From: Luteimonas sp. J29
GTDB taxonomy: Bacteria > Pseudomonadota > Gammaproteobacteria > Xanthomonadales > Xanthomonadaceae
Assembly: GCF_000472505.1 (NCBI RefSeq)
Contig: NZ_AWZR01000007.1
Coordinates: 124,001-188,000 of the forward strand
Direction of reading: 5' to 3'
Length of the DNA stretch: 64,000 bases
This document shows, piece after piece, positions 41,895 to 51,396 of this stretch. Made by a program: the position numbers and the translations under genes. Within the stretch, counting starts at the first letter, position 1. Every line of letters starts with the position of its first letter. Below the pieces are notes generated by a model that made no database searches, was not told the origin of the DNA, and worked only from the letters and a program-made list of their open reading frames with translations.

Positions 41895-42308
41895 ATGGGC
41901 ATGATCACCGAGTTCAAGGAATTCGCGATGCGCGGCAACGTGATCGACCTCGCCGTCGGCGTGGTCATCGGTGCCGCGTTCGGCAAGATCGTCACCTCGC
42001 TGGTGGACCAGATCATCATGCCGCCGATCGGCCTGCTGCTGGGCGGCGTGGACTTCTCCGACCTCGCCTGGACCCTGCGCGAGGCCACCGTCAACGCCGC
42101 CGGCGAGGAGGTGCCCGCGGTGACGATCGGCGTCGGCGAGTTCATCAACACCATCGTCCAGTTCCTGATCGTGGCCTTCGCGATCTTCATGGTGGTGCGC
42201 ACCATCAACCGCCTGCACCGCAAGCCCGAGCCCGCCCCCGAAGCGCCGCCGGAGCCGTCCGAGGAAGTGGTGCTGCTGCGCGAGATCCGCGACTCGCTCA
42301 GGAAGTAA
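41895..42308 (+). CDS. mscL: large-conductance mechanosensitive channel
   Basis: A 137-residue membrane protein that opens under high membrane tension and releases solutes during osmotic downshock. It has [20 protein letters not shown], the pore-lining [20 protein letters not shown], a periplasmic loop, TM2 ([20 protein letters not shown]) and the cytoplasmic bundle [21 protein letters not shown] precedes the ATG. Length and layout are standard. Confidence 0.97.
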   Translation: MGMITEFKEFAMRGNVIDLAVGVVIGAAFGKIVTSLVDQIIMPPIGLLLGGVDFSDLAWTLREATVNAAGEEVPAVTIGVGEFINTIVQFLIVAFAIFMVVRTINRLHRKPEPAPEAPPEPSEEVVLLREIRDSLRK

Positions 42309-42386
42309 CCCGACTTTCCGCACATGCGGATCCCGCCGCGGGCCGGCAGGCTCGCGCGGGCACGCTTTCCCCGGAGGACCCCCACG

Positions 42387-43793
42387 ATGCGCCTTGCCAC
42401 GCTGCTGCTGGCCGCCTGCCTGTTGCCCGCCCAGGGCGTCGCCGCCGAGACCCGCATCCCGCCATCGGCACTCGACACCGCCGCCCAGCTTCGCGAGCGC
42501 GCCCTGGCCGACGGCACCGCGTGGCAGGTGCTCGAGTCGCTGACCACCGAGATCGGCCCGCGCCTGGCCGGAAGCGAGGCCGACGCGCGCGCCGTGGCCT
42601 GGGCCCAGGCCAAGCTGCGGGAGCTGGGCTACGACAAGGTCTGGATCGAACCGGTCACCTTCCCGACCTGGGAGCGCCGCGGCGAAAGCGCGGAGGTGCT
42701 CGGCGCACACGCGCAGCCACTGGTGGTGACCGCGCTCGGCGGCAGCCCGGGCGGCACGGTCGAGGGCGAGGTCGTGCGCTTCGAGAGCCTGGAGGCGCTA
42801 CGTGCGGCTCCGGAGGGTTCGCTGGCGGGCAAGATCGCCTTCGTCGACCAGCCGATGGAGCGCGCGCACGACGGCAGCAATTACGGCAAGGCCGGCCCCG
42901 TGCGCAGCCGCGGCCCGTCCGAGGCGATCCGCAAGGGCGCGGTCGGCTTCCTGATGCGCTCGCTCGGCACCACGCGCCACCGGGTGGTGAATACCGGCCT
43001 CACGCGCTTCGAGGAGGGACTGGAGCCGATTCCGTCGGCGGCGGTCGCGCTGCCGGACGCCGACCAGCTGGCGCGGCTGCTGCGCCGCGGCCCGGTGCGC
43101 GTGCGCCTGGCGCTCGACTGCGGCTGGACCGGCGCGGACTACACCTCGCACAACGTCATCGGCGAAATCACCGGCCGCGAGGCGTCGGAGGAAGTGGTGC
43201 TGATCGGCGGCCACCTCGACTCCTGGGACCTGGGCACCGGCGCGGTGGACGACGCATCGGGCATCGCGATCACCATGGCCGCGGGGCACCTGATCGGGCA
43301 GCTCCCGCAACGCCCTCGCCGCACGATCCGCGTGGTCGCCTTCGCCAACGAGGAGCAGGGGCTGATCGGCGCGCGCGAGTACGCGCGGCGCCATTCCGGC
43401 GAGGTCGCCAACCACGTCATCGGCGCGGAAAGCGACTTCGGTGCGGGCCGCATCTACGGCTTCGACGCCAGCGCCCCCGAATCGGCGCAGGCGGCGGTGC
43501 GCGACATCGCGGCCGCGCTCGCGCCGCTGGGCATCGAATACATGCCCGGCGAGGGCGGGCCGGGGCCGGACATCATTCCGCTGGCCACGATCGGCGGCGC
43601 CTGGGCGTGGCTGGGCCAGGACGGCAGCCGCTACTTCGACCTGCACCACAACGCCGACGACACCATCGACCAGGTCGATCCGGCCGACCTCGCCCAGAAC
43701 GTCGCCGCCTACACCGTGTTCGCCTGGCTCGCGGCCGAGGCCGAAGGTGGCTTCGGCAGCGCCGCCAGGGCGATGCAGGGCGCGAACGAGTAG
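42387..43793 (+). CDS. secreted M28-family metallopeptidase
   Basis: A 468-residue exported peptidase. It has a signal peptide (about 1-20, cleavage at GVAA), a protease-associated insert (about 115-250) and an M28 catalytic domain. Zinc ligands lie in GGHLDSWDLGTGAVDDASG, FANEEQGLIGAREYA (catalytic Glu pair), ESDFG and the final HHNADDTIDQVD. It resembles plasma-glutamate-carboxypeptidase-like aminopeptidases (M28B/PGCP). It is probably periplasmic, releasing amino acids from peptides. The ATG at 42387 starts the hydrophobic signal. Monocistronic, followed by GC hairpins. Confidence 0.92.
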   Translation: MRLATLLLAACLLPAQGVAAETRIPPSALDTAAQLRERALADGTAWQVLESLTTEIGPRLAGSEADARAVAWAQAKLRELGYDKVWIEPVTFPTWERRGESAEVLGAHAQPLVVTALGGSPGGTVEGEVVRFESLEALRAAPEGSLAGKIAFVDQPMERAHDGSNYGKAGPVRSRGPSEAIRKGAVGFLMRSLGTTRHRVVNTGLTRFEEGLEPIPSAAVALPDADQLARLLRRGPVRVRLALDCGWTGADYTSHNVIGEITGREASEEVVLIGGHLDSWDLGTGAVDDASGIAITMAAGHLIGQLPQRPRRTIRVVAFANEEQGLIGAREYARRHSGEVANHVIGAESDFGAGRIYGFDASAPESAQAAVRDIAAALAPLGIEYMPGEGGPGPDIIPLATIGGAWAWLGQDGSRYFDLHHNADDTIDQVDPADLAQNVAAYTVFAWLAAEAEGGFGSAARAMQGANE

Positions 43794-43825
43794 CCGGGCG
43801 GGCGCGCCGCCCGCGGACGCCGACC

Positions 43826-43937
43826 CCGGCCCGCCCCGCAAGCGGGGGCCGGCGGTCGGCAGGCGGTCCATCCGCGGTCGCCCTTGACGATCATTTCCCC
43901 GCGCGGCCGTCCTCCCTCCCGCGACCGCGTGGGAGGG
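43826..43937. repeat. two GC-rich hairpins in the peptidase/methyltransferase convergent gap
   Basis: At 43826-43854, CCGGC...CCCCGC-AA-GCGGGG...GCCGG repeats the GCAAGC-loop hairpin seen at 29946-29969. At 43914-43937, CCCTCCC-GCG-ACC-GCG-T-GGGAGGG forms a second stem. Neither has a T-tract. They may act as end-of-transcript structures or be small dispersed repeats. Confidence 0.45.
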
Positions 43938-43967
43938 CCGGGATGGAGGCACGCCGCCGTCCCGGCC

Positions 43968-44825
43968 CTACGAGGTCGACCGCGCCCACTGCGCGAGCAG
44001 CACCGCCGTGGCCGACGCCACGTTGAGGCTCTCCACCGCACCGGTGCCCGGGATCGACAGGCGCAGGTCGCAGGCCGCGGCCAGCGCTTCGCCCATGCCC
44101 TCGCCCTCCGCGCCGAGCACGTACACCAGGCGCCGCGGCAACGTGGCCCGGAACAGGTCGTCGCCGTCGCGCACCACGGTGGCCGCCAGGGTCAGCCCGG
44201 CGGCGCGCAGGCGCGCAATCGCATCGTCGGCGGGCCCGAGCCGCACCAGCGGGACGTGCTCGGCGCCACCCTCGGCGACGCGGGCGGCCGCACCCGACAG
44301 CGACAGCGTGGACGACTCCGGCAGCAGCAGCCCGGCCACGCCGAAATGCGCGGACGCGCGCAGGATCGCGCCGAGGTTGTGCGGATTGCCGACGCCATCG
44401 AGCCACAGCGCGCAGCAGGGACCCTCCGGCAGCGCCGACAGCCACTGCGCGAGCCCCAGTGGCGCCTCGCGCAGGACGTCCGCCACCACGCCTTCGTGGT
44501 GGGTGCTGGCCGACAGCCGGCGCAGCTCCTCGACGTCCTCGACCACGCGGTAACCGACGCGGTTGGCCACGCACCACTTGAGCAGCGACTGCAGCGCGGG
44601 AATGCGCTCGGACGACAGGTAGAGCTTGCGGATCGCCTGCGGCCGGCGCGCGAACACCGCGTTGACCGCGTTCAGGCCGTAGAGGCGCACTTCGTCGCGG
44701 GCGCCGCTTTCGGTGCGCGGGCGCGGCGAGGGCTCGCGCGCGTCGCGGCCGGACGCCGCGCGCCGCGACCCGTGACCGGCCCATGGCGCGTCGCGTCCGG
44801 GCGACGGCGGCGGGCGGCGGCTCAT
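43968..44825 (-). CDS. TrmH/SpoU-family RNA 2'-O-methyltransferase
   Basis: A 285-residue SPOUT methyltransferase. A disordered basic N-terminus (about 1-45) is followed by an RNA-substrate-binding domain (LYGLNAVNAVFARRPQAIRK) and the SpoU catalytic domain. Motif 1 is DGVGNPHNLGAILRASAHFG, motif 2 VLGAEGEGMG and motif 3 LSIPGTGAVESLNVASATAV. It methylates ribose in 23S rRNA or tRNA. It resembles RlmB-like and YfiF-like enzymes, so the target nucleotide is uncertain. The ATG lies one base after the stop of the AGCS symporter gene, so the two are likely co-transcribed. Confidence 0.87.
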   Translation of the reverse strand: MSRRPPPSPGRDAPWAGHGSRRAASGRDAREPSPRPRTESGARDEVRLYGLNAVNAVFARRPQAIRKLYLSSERIPALQSLLKWCVANRVGYRVVEDVEELRRLSASTHHEGVVADVLREAPLGLAQWLSALPEGPCCALWLDGVGNPHNLGAILRASAHFGVAGLLLPESSTLSLSGAAARVAEGGAEHVPLVRLGPADDAIARLRAAGLTLAATVVRDGDDLFRATLPRRLVYVLGAEGEGMGEALAAACDLRLSIPGTGAVESLNVASATAVLLAQWARSTS

Positions 44826-44826
44826 C

Positions 44827-46260
44827 TCACTTCGGCCGCCGCCAGAACTCGGCATTGCGGATCCCCAGCGCTTCCGGGTCGAACACCGGGTCGACGCCCT
44901 GCGCCTTCTGCCGCTCATAGTCGCGCAGCGCCAGCAGCGCCGGCTTCTGCAGCACCAGGATGGCGACGATGTTGAGCCAGGCCATCAGCCCCACGCCGAT
45001 GTCGCCCAGCGTCCAGGCCGCGCCGGCGCTGCGCACCGCGCCCAGGATCACCGCCAGCAGGATCGCCACGCGCAGCACCAGGATCATCCACGGCCGGTGC
45101 ACCTTGCGGTTGATGTAGGCGATGTTGGTCTCGGCCATGTAGTAGTAGGCGACGATGGTGGTGAAGGCGAAGAACAGCAGCGCCAGCGCCACGAACCCGG
45201 CCCCGTAGCCGGGCAGCACCGATTCCACCGCCGCCTGGGCGAAGCCAGGGCCCGCCTCCACGCCCGGCAGGGCCTCGACCAGCATCCCGGCCTCCGGCGA
45301 GGCGACGTTGTACATGCCGGTGGAGATGATCATGAACGCGGTGGCCGAGCACACCAGCAGGGTATCCACGTAGACCGAGAACGCCTGCACGTAGCCCTGC
45401 TTGGCCGGATGGCTGACCTCGGCCGCGGCGGCCGCGTGCGGACCGGTGCCCTGCCCGGCCTCGTTCGAATATATGCCGCGCTTGACGCCCCATTCCACCG
45501 CCAGGCCCAGCAACGCGCCGAAGCCGGCCTCCATGCCGAAGGCGCTGCGGAAGATCAGCGACACCATCTGTGGCACCTGCTCGGCGTTGAGCACCATGAT
45601 CACGAACGCCACCAGCATGTAGGCCAGCGCCATGAACGGCACCACCAGCTCGGCGAAGCGGGCGATGCGCTTGACCCCGCCGAAGATGATGAAGCCCAGC
45701 GCCAGCACCACGCCGGTCGCGGTGACGGTGACCGGGATGTTCCAGGCGTTGGCCATGCCCGAGGCGATGCCGTTGGCCTGCACGCCGGGCAGGAAGAAGC
45801 CGGTGGCCATGATCGTGGCGATCGCGAACAGCCACGCGTACCACTTCTGGCCCATCGCCTTCTCGATGTAGTACGCCGGGCCGCCGCGGTAGCGGCCTTC
45901 GTCGTCGCGCTCCTTGTAGATCTGGGCCAGGGTCGATTCGACGTAGGCGGTCGAAGCGCCCAGGAAGGCCATCACCCACATCCAGAACACCGCGCCCGGG
46001 CCGCCGAACGCGATCGCGGTGGCCACGCCGGCGATGTTGCCGATGCCCACCCGCCCCGACAGCGACATCGCCAGGGCCTGGAACGAGGACACCCCCGCCT
46101 CCGAGGACTTGCCCGACAGCAGCAGGCGGACCATCTCCCGCACGCTGCGCAGCTGCATGAAGCGCGTCCGGATCGAGAACCACAGTCCCGCGCCCAGGCA
46201 CAGGGCGATCAGCGCCTTGCTCCAGATGACGCCGTTCAGCCAGTCAAGGAATGCTTCCAC
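44827..46260 (-). CDS. alanine/sodium symporter (AGCS family)
   Basis: A 477-residue inner-membrane carrier with about 11 helices. Signature blocks are FQALAMSLSGRVGIGNIAGV, AIAFGGPGAVFWMWVMAFLG, AYVESTLAQIYKERD, GGPAYYIEKAMGQKW and the family signature GIYSNEAGQGTGPHAAAAA. It imports alanine or glycine with Na+. The start is GTG at 46260, with GGGGAG 10 bases upstream; no in-frame ATG fits. In-frame sequence further upstream lacks conservation. Confidence 0.94.
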   Translation of the reverse strand: MEAFLDWLNGVIWSKALIALCLGAGLWFSIRTRFMQLRSVREMVRLLLSGKSSEAGVSSFQALAMSLSGRVGIGNIAGVATAIAFGGPGAVFWMWVMAFLGASTAYVESTLAQIYKERDDEGRYRGGPAYYIEKAMGQKWYAWLFAIATIMATGFFLPGVQANGIASGMANAWNIPVTVTATGVVLALGFIIFGGVKRIARFAELVVPFMALAYMLVAFVIMVLNAEQVPQMVSLIFRSAFGMEAGFGALLGLAVEWGVKRGIYSNEAGQGTGPHAAAAAEVSHPAKQGYVQAFSVYVDTLLVCSATAFMIISTGMYNVASPEAGMLVEALPGVEAGPGFAQAAVESVLPGYGAGFVALALLFFAFTTIVAYYYMAETNIAYINRKVHRPWMILVLRVAILLAVILGAVRSAGAAWTLGDIGVGLMAWLNIVAILVLQKPALLALRDYERQKAQGVDPVFDPEALGIRNAEFWRRPK

Positions 46261-46372
46261 GGATCGGTTCTCCCCGGTGATGATGGGTCGCGGCGCCGGG
46301 CGCCGGGCGACGAAGGCGACACGATAACGGCATCGGCCCGGCTCGCGCCACGCCCGATGGGCATCCGGCGAC

Positions 46373-46909
46373 TCATCCTTCCCTGATGCGGGCGAACAGG
46401 CGCAGGTCGTGGACCTCGCCGCGTTTGCGCACCGCCCGGCGCAGGACGCCCTCCTCGACGAAGCCGTTCTTTTCCAGCACCCTGGCCGAGGCCTGGTTGA
46501 AGTCCAGCACGACGGCCTGCAGGCGCAGGATCTCGAGCACATCCATCACCCAAGGCGCATACGCCGCGACGACGCGCGTCATCAGCCCCCTGCCCCAGCA
46601 GTCACGCCCGAGCCAGTAGCCCAGCTCGGCCCCGATCGCGCGCTCGCCCGCCAGCCGCCGTGCGCCGATGCCGCCACGCGCCTGGCCGTCGACCTCGATC
46701 GCGAACACCGGATCGGAGAAATCGACCACGCGACCGGCGAGGAAGGCCTCGCCGTCGCCGCGCGTATACGGATGCGGGAACCGGTCGCTGGTGCCGCGCG
46801 AGACCTCCGCGTCGTCGGCGTGCCTGAGCAGCGCCTCCAGGTCACCCGCGCGCCACGGCCGCGGCCGCACGCCGCCACCCACGTCGATCCGCACGCCGCT
46901 CCAGTCCAC
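46373..46909 (-). CDS. GNAT family N-acetyltransferase (RimJ/RimL-like)
   Basis: A 178-residue acetyl-CoA-dependent acetyltransferase. VRPRPWRAGDLEALLRHADD at the N-terminus is followed by ELGYWLGRDCWGRGLMTRVV, the acetyl-CoA pyrophosphate-binding loop, then LQAVVLDFNQASARVLEKNG and the final GEVHDLRLFARI. This is the layout of ribosomal-protein or small-molecule N-acetyltransferases. The start is GTG at 46909 (VDWSGV) with GGAGCG upstream, chosen because no ATG precedes the domain. It follows the RND permease gene by 23 bases on the same strand. Confidence 0.82.
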   Translation of the reverse strand: MDWSGVRIDVGGGVRPRPWRAGDLEALLRHADDAEVSRGTSDRFPHPYTRGDGEAFLAGRVVDFSDPVFAIEVDGQARGGIGARRLAGERAIGAELGYWLGRDCWGRGLMTRVVAAYAPWVMDVLEILRLQAVVLDFNQASARVLEKNGFVEEGVLRRAVRKRGEVHDLRLFARIREG

Positions 46910-46932
46910 GTGCGCGCTCCCGCGACCGCGAC

Positions 46933-49900
46933 TCAGGCGTGGCCGCCCACGGGCGCGGTCTCCGCTTCTAGCTGCTCGAGCTTGCGCGCCAGTGCGTCCG
47001 GCGACCGGGTGAAAGGCGCCAGCAGCGCGTAAAACGCAGGCACCACGAACAGCGACAGCAGGGTGGCGAACGCGACGCCGGAGATGATCACCACGCCGAT
47101 CGTGGCGCGGCTGGCCGACCCCGGCCCGCCCGCGACCACCAGCGGCACCGCGCCCATGACCGTCGCCGCCGAGGTCATCAGGATCGGGCGCAGGCGCACC
47201 GCCGACGCCTCGGCGATCGCCTCGCGCACGCTGCGGCCCGCGTCGCGCAGCTGGTTGGCGAACTCGACGATCAGGATGCCGTTCTTCGCCGCCAGGCCCA
47301 CCAGCATCACGATCCCGATCTGGCTGAACAGGTTGAGCGTGCCGCCGGTCAGCCACAGGCCGATCAGCGCGCCCAGCACCGCCAGCGGCACGGTCAGCAT
47401 GATCACCAGCGGGTGGATGAAGCTCTCGAACTGCGCGGCCAGCACCAGGTACACGATCAGCAGCGCCATGGTGAAGGTCACCAGCACCGCGCCACCGGCG
47501 CGCTGGTACTCGCGGGTCTCGCCCTTCCAGTCGATCTGGGCGTACTCGGGGAGCTCCTCGGCCACCACGCGCTCGGTCCACGCGATCGCCTCGCCCATGC
47601 TGTAGCCGGGCGCGAGGCCGGCGCTGATGGTGATCGCGCGCAGCCGATTGAAGCGGTTGAACGTGCCCGGTTCGGCGATCTCGGCCAGGGTCACCAGGTT
47701 GGACAGCGGCACCAGAGCGCCGTCGCGGCTGCGCACGTACGTGTTGGCGAGGTCGGCCGGGGTCATCCGCGCCTCGCGCCCGGCCTGCACCATCACCTCG
47801 TATTCCTCGCCGTCCTGGACGAAGGTGGTGACCCGGCGAGAGCCCATCATCGTCTCGAGGGTGCGCCCGATCTCGTTGACCGACACGCCCAGGTCGGCCG
47901 CCCGCGCGCGGTCGATCTCCACCCGCATCTGCGGCCGGGTTTCCTTGTAGTCGGAGTCGGGATCCATGATCCCGGGGTTCTCCTCCATCCGCGCCAGCAC
48001 CCGGTCGCGCCATTCGGCGAGCTCGGCGTAGTCGGGGCCGCCCAGCACCAGCTGGTAGCGCTGGCCGCGGGTGCCGACCAGGCCACCGGGCACGTTGGCG
48101 CGCACCAGCACCCCGGGCAGTTCCGCCAGCTTCGCGCGCACCGAGGCCACCACTTCGTCGGTCGCCACGTCGCGCCTGTTCCAGTCCTCCAGGAACACGA
48201 TCACCTGGCCGGTATGCATCTCCTCGCTGCCGCCCCAGCCGCGCGGCACGCGCGCGTTGGCGCGCTGCACCGGCTTGCCCTCGCCCACCTGCTCGAGGAT
48301 GATCCGCTCCACCTGCTGCATCTGGCTCACGGTGTAGTCGAAGCCCGCGCCCTCGGGGCCATCCATCATCAGGAAGAAGCGGCCGCGGTCTTCCGCAGGC
48401 GCCAGCTCGCTGGGGACGCGCGTGAACAGCAGCGCCGCCGCCAGCGCGCAGCCCCCCATCACCGCCAGCACCACGACCAGCAGCCGCGCGGGCGCCATCG
48501 TCACCAGCCGCTCCACCCGGCGCCCGTAGCCGGCGCTGACCCGGCCCAGCTGGCGGTTCATCCAGGCGTTGAATCCGGTGACCTTGCCGTGCGGGCGCAG
48601 CAGCTTCGAGCACATCATCGGGGTCAGGGTCAGGGCCACGAACGCCGACAGCGCCACCGCCGACGCCAGCGCCACGGACAGTTCGCGGAACAGCCGCCCG
48701 GTGTTGCCCTCCATCAGCCCCACCGGCAGGAACACCGACACCAGCACCGCGGTCGTCGCGATCACCGCGAACGCCACCTGCGCGGTGCCGCGGCGCGCCG
48801 CGACCAGCGGAGGCTCGCCGAGGTCGCAGCGACGCTGCGCGTTCTCCAGCACGATGATCGCGTCGTCCACCACCAGGCCGATGCACAGCACCAGGGCCAG
48901 CAGGGTGAGCAGGTTGATCGAGTAGCCGAACGCGTAGAGGGCGATGAACGAGGCGATCAGGCACACCGGGACGGTCACGGCCGGGATCAGCGCCGCGCGC
49001 AGGCTGCCCAGGAACAGCCAGATCACCAGGAACACCAGGACCATGGCCTCGCCCAGGGTCCAGTAGACGCGCTTGATCGAGGCATCGATGAAGGTGGTGC
49101 CATCGTAGGCGACGAAGATGTCCGTCCCCTCGGGCAAGGTCTGCTGGATCACCGCGGCCTCGGCGCGGGCCGCGCGCGCCACGTCGAGCGCGTTCGCGGT
49201 CGAGGTGCGCACGATGCCCAGGCCCACGTTCGGCACGCCGTTGCTGCGCAGGTAGGCGCGACGCTCCTCCGGCCCCAGCTCCACCCGGGCCACGTCGCCC
49301 AGACGCACCACGTAGCCGTCCTCGCCCTTGCGCAGCGGCATCTGCGCGAACTGCTCGGGCGCGCGGTAGCCGCGCTCCACGCGCAGGGTGAAGTCGCGGT
49401 CGGCCGATTCGATGCGGCCGGCGGGAAGTTCCACGTTCTCGCTGCGCAACGCCGACTCGATGTCGGAGGCGGTGATCCCGCGCGCCGCCATCGCGTCGCG
49501 GTCGAGCCAGATCCGCATCGCGTAGCGCTGGCTGCCGCCCAGCTGCACCCGCGCGACGCCATCGAGCGCCGACAGGCGATCGACGATGTAGCGCTCGGCG
49601 TAGTCGGTCAGCTCCATCGTGTCCATGGTCGTGGAGCGCATGTTCAGCCACACGATCACGTCGGCGTCCGCCTCCACCTTTGCGATTTCGGGCGGATCGG
49701 CCTCGTCCGGCAGGCGGTCCATCACCCGGCTGATGCGGTCGCGCACGTCGTTGGCCGCGGCCTCGATGTCGCGGGTGAGGTTGAACTCGATGGTCACGTC
49801 GGCGCGGCCGTTGCGGCTGCTCGACTGGATGGTGTTGATGCCCTCGATGCCCGACAGCGCGTCCTCGAGGATCTGGGTGACCCTGGTCTCGACCACCGCC

Positions 49901-50067
49901 GCCGATGCACCCGGGTAGGTCACGTCCACCGACACGATGGGCGGATCGATGTTGGGCAGCTCGCGCAGGGTCAAGCGCATGAACGACATCAGCCCGACCA
50001 CCACCAGGAGCAGGCTGACGACCGTGGCGAAAACCGGGCGCCGGATCGAGAGGTCGGACAGCTTCAT
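46933..50067 (-). CDS. RND multidrug efflux permease (HAE1-like)
   Basis: A 1044-residue, 12-helix inner-membrane pump. The N-terminus is MKLSDLSIRRPVFATVVSLL. Two large periplasmic loops are present, and the proton-relay region in TM4 carries the Asp pair in GLVVDDAIIVLENA. Duplicated halves are marked by LALTLTPMMCSKLLRP-type (FVALTLTPMMCSKLL) and MLVGLAAKNGILIVEFANQL. It exports drugs, detergents or lipids by proton antiport as a trimer. The adaptor gene ends 6 bases upstream. No outer-membrane factor gene is linked, so it presumably uses a TolC/OprM-like protein encoded elsewhere. Confidence 0.95.
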   Translation of the reverse strand: MKLSDLSIRRPVFATVVSLLLVVVGLMSFMRLTLRELPNIDPPIVSVDVTYPGASAAVVETRVTQILEDALSGIEGINTIQSSSRNGRADVTIEFNLTRDIEAAANDVRDRISRVMDRLPDEADPPEIAKVEADADVIVWLNMRSTTMDTMELTDYAERYIVDRLSALDGVARVQLGGSQRYAMRIWLDRDAMAARGITASDIESALRSENVELPAGRIESADRDFTLRVERGYRAPEQFAQMPLRKGEDGYVVRLGDVARVELGPEERRAYLRSNGVPNVGLGIVRTSTANALDVARAARAEAAVIQQTLPEGTDIFVAYDGTTFIDASIKRVYWTLGEAMVLVFLVIWLFLGSLRAALIPAVTVPVCLIASFIALYAFGYSINLLTLLALVLCIGLVVDDAIIVLENAQRRCDLGEPPLVAARRGTAQVAFAVIATTAVLVSVFLPVGLMEGNTGRLFRELSVALASAVALSAFVALTLTPMMCSKLLRPHGKVTGFNAWMNRQLGRVSAGYGRRVERLVTMAPARLLVVVLAVMGGCALAAALLFTRVPSELAPAEDRGRFFLMMDGPEGAGFDYTVSQMQQVERIILEQVGEGKPVQRANARVPRGWGGSEEMHTGQVIVFLEDWNRRDVATDEVVASVRAKLAELPGVLVRANVPGGLVGTRGQRYQLVLGGPDYAELAEWRDRVLARMEENPGIMDPDSDYKETRPQMRVEIDRARAADLGVSVNEIGRTLETMMGSRRVTTFVQDGEEYEVMVQAGREARMTPADLANTYVRSRDGALVPLSNLVTLAEIAEPGTFNRFNRLRAITISAGLAPGYSMGEAIAWTERVVAEELPEYAQIDWKGETREYQRAGGAVLVTFTMALLIVYLVLAAQFESFIHPLVIMLTVPLAVLGALIGLWLTGGTLNLFSQIGIVMLVGLAAKNGILIVEFANQLRDAGRSVREAIAEASAVRLRPILMTSAATVMGAVPLVVAGGPGSASRATIGVVIISGVAFATLLSLFVVPAFYALLAPFTRSPDALARKLEQLEAETAPVGGHA

Positions 50068-50073
50068 CGCAGG

Positions 50074-51186
50074 TCAGCCTTCGTTGCCGGCATCGGCGTC
50101 GTCCGCGGGCGTGGGCGTGGGCGACCGGGCGCCTGCGTCGGTGATTGCCATGCCCGGGCGCAGCTTGCCGGTGCCCTCCACCACGATCCGGTCCCCGGCC
50201 TGCACGCCTTCGAGCACTTCGACCGCACCGGCGCGACGTTCGCCCAGGCGCACCATGGCGCGCTCCACCGTCCCGCCTTCGGTCACCCGCCAGACGAAGG
50301 TGTCGCGACCCACCTGCACCACCGCGATCTCGGGGACCACCAGGGCCTCGCGCGAGGTGTGCCCGAGCTCGATCTGGACCAGCATGCCCGGACGCAGCCG
50401 CCGCTCGGCGTTGGGGAAGTCGCCGCGCACCATGACCGCGCGCGTGGCCGGGTCGATGCGGGCATCGATGCTGGCGACCTCGCCGGCGAACCGCACGCCC
50501 GGCCAGGCGACGCTGGTGCCGGTGAGCGGCAGGCCCGGGGCCAGCCGCGCCAGGTGTACTTCGGGCACCGGGAAATCGACGTACACCCGCGAGATGTCGT
50601 CGAGCGTCGCGACCACGGTCCCCGGCGTAACCAGCGCGCCCGGGCTGACCTGGCGGATCCCCAGGACCCCGGCGAACGGCGCACGGATGTGACGGTCGCC
50701 GATGTCGGCCCGCATCTGCGCCACCCGCGCCAGCGCCGCGTCGCGCGTGGCCCGCTGGGTGTCGAGCTGGGAACGGGAGATGAGCTGCTGCTGCACCAGT
50801 TCGCTGCCGCGGCGGTACTGCTGCTCCGCTTCGCGGGCCGCGGCCTCGGCGGCCTCGAGCGCGGCCTGCTGCTGCAGGCCCGAAAGCGTGACCAGGGTGG
50901 CGCCGGCCTGGACCTCGTCGCCGCTCTCGAAATGCACCCGCTCCACGGTCTCGCTGACCTTGGCGGTGATCGTCACCGACTCGCGCGCCTTGACCGTGCC
51001 CAGCGCCGAGATGGTGTCCTGCCAGGGCGCCGGCGCCACCACCGCGGTGGTCACCACCGCGGCCGCTCCCTGGCCGCGCGACCCGTTCGACGGGGACGAA
51101 TCCCCGCAGCCGGCAACCAGGACAGCCGCGCAGGCCGCAACCAGCAGGGCGCGCAGCGACGGGGTACGGAAATCAGCGAACATCAT
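50074..51186 (-). CDS. RND efflux periplasmic adaptor (membrane fusion protein), lipoprotein
   Basis: A 370-residue adaptor. The signal peptide has a lipobox (AAVLVAGC, Cys27), and the protein is probably lipid-anchored in the inner membrane. Biotinyl-lipoyl-like halves (VTITAKVSETVERVHFESGD and IRAPFAGVLGIRQVSPGALV) flank an alpha-hairpin (about 105-155; LQQQAALEAAEAAAREAEQQ). Beta-barrel and membrane-proximal domains follow. It links the permease to an outer-membrane channel. Two adjacent ATGs (51186, 51183) could both serve; the first is annotated. First gene of the efflux operon. Confidence 0.92.
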   Translation of the reverse strand: MMFADFRTPSLRALLVAACAAVLVAGCGDSSPSNGSRGQGAAAVVTTAVVAPAPWQDTISALGTVKARESVTITAKVSETVERVHFESGDEVQAGATLVTLSGLQQQAALEAAEAAAREAEQQYRRGSELVQQQLISRSQLDTQRATRDAALARVAQMRADIGDRHIRAPFAGVLGIRQVSPGALVTPGTVVATLDDISRVYVDFPVPEVHLARLAPGLPLTGTSVAWPGVRFAGEVASIDARIDPATRAVMVRGDFPNAERRLRPGMLVQIELGHTSREALVVPEIAVVQVGRDTFVWRVTEGGTVERAMVRLGERRAGAVEVLEGVQAGDRIVVEGTGKLRPGMAITDAGARSPTPTPADDADAGNEG

Positions 51187-51396
51187 CCACCGGGTCGAGG
51201 GCAACCGGCCGATTCTAGCGGCGCCAACGTGACGGCGTGCGTGCCAAAAGCCCTGCCCGGCAGGGCCGCCGCGGGTGTCAACCCGGCGCCCCCTCGTGCG
51301 TTGCATCCCGGTTGGGCGGACGCCGCCGACCGCGGAGCGTCCCACCTGGCCCGATGCGGGCACGGGCGCCCGCGGACCATGCCGTGCCTGCGGGGG

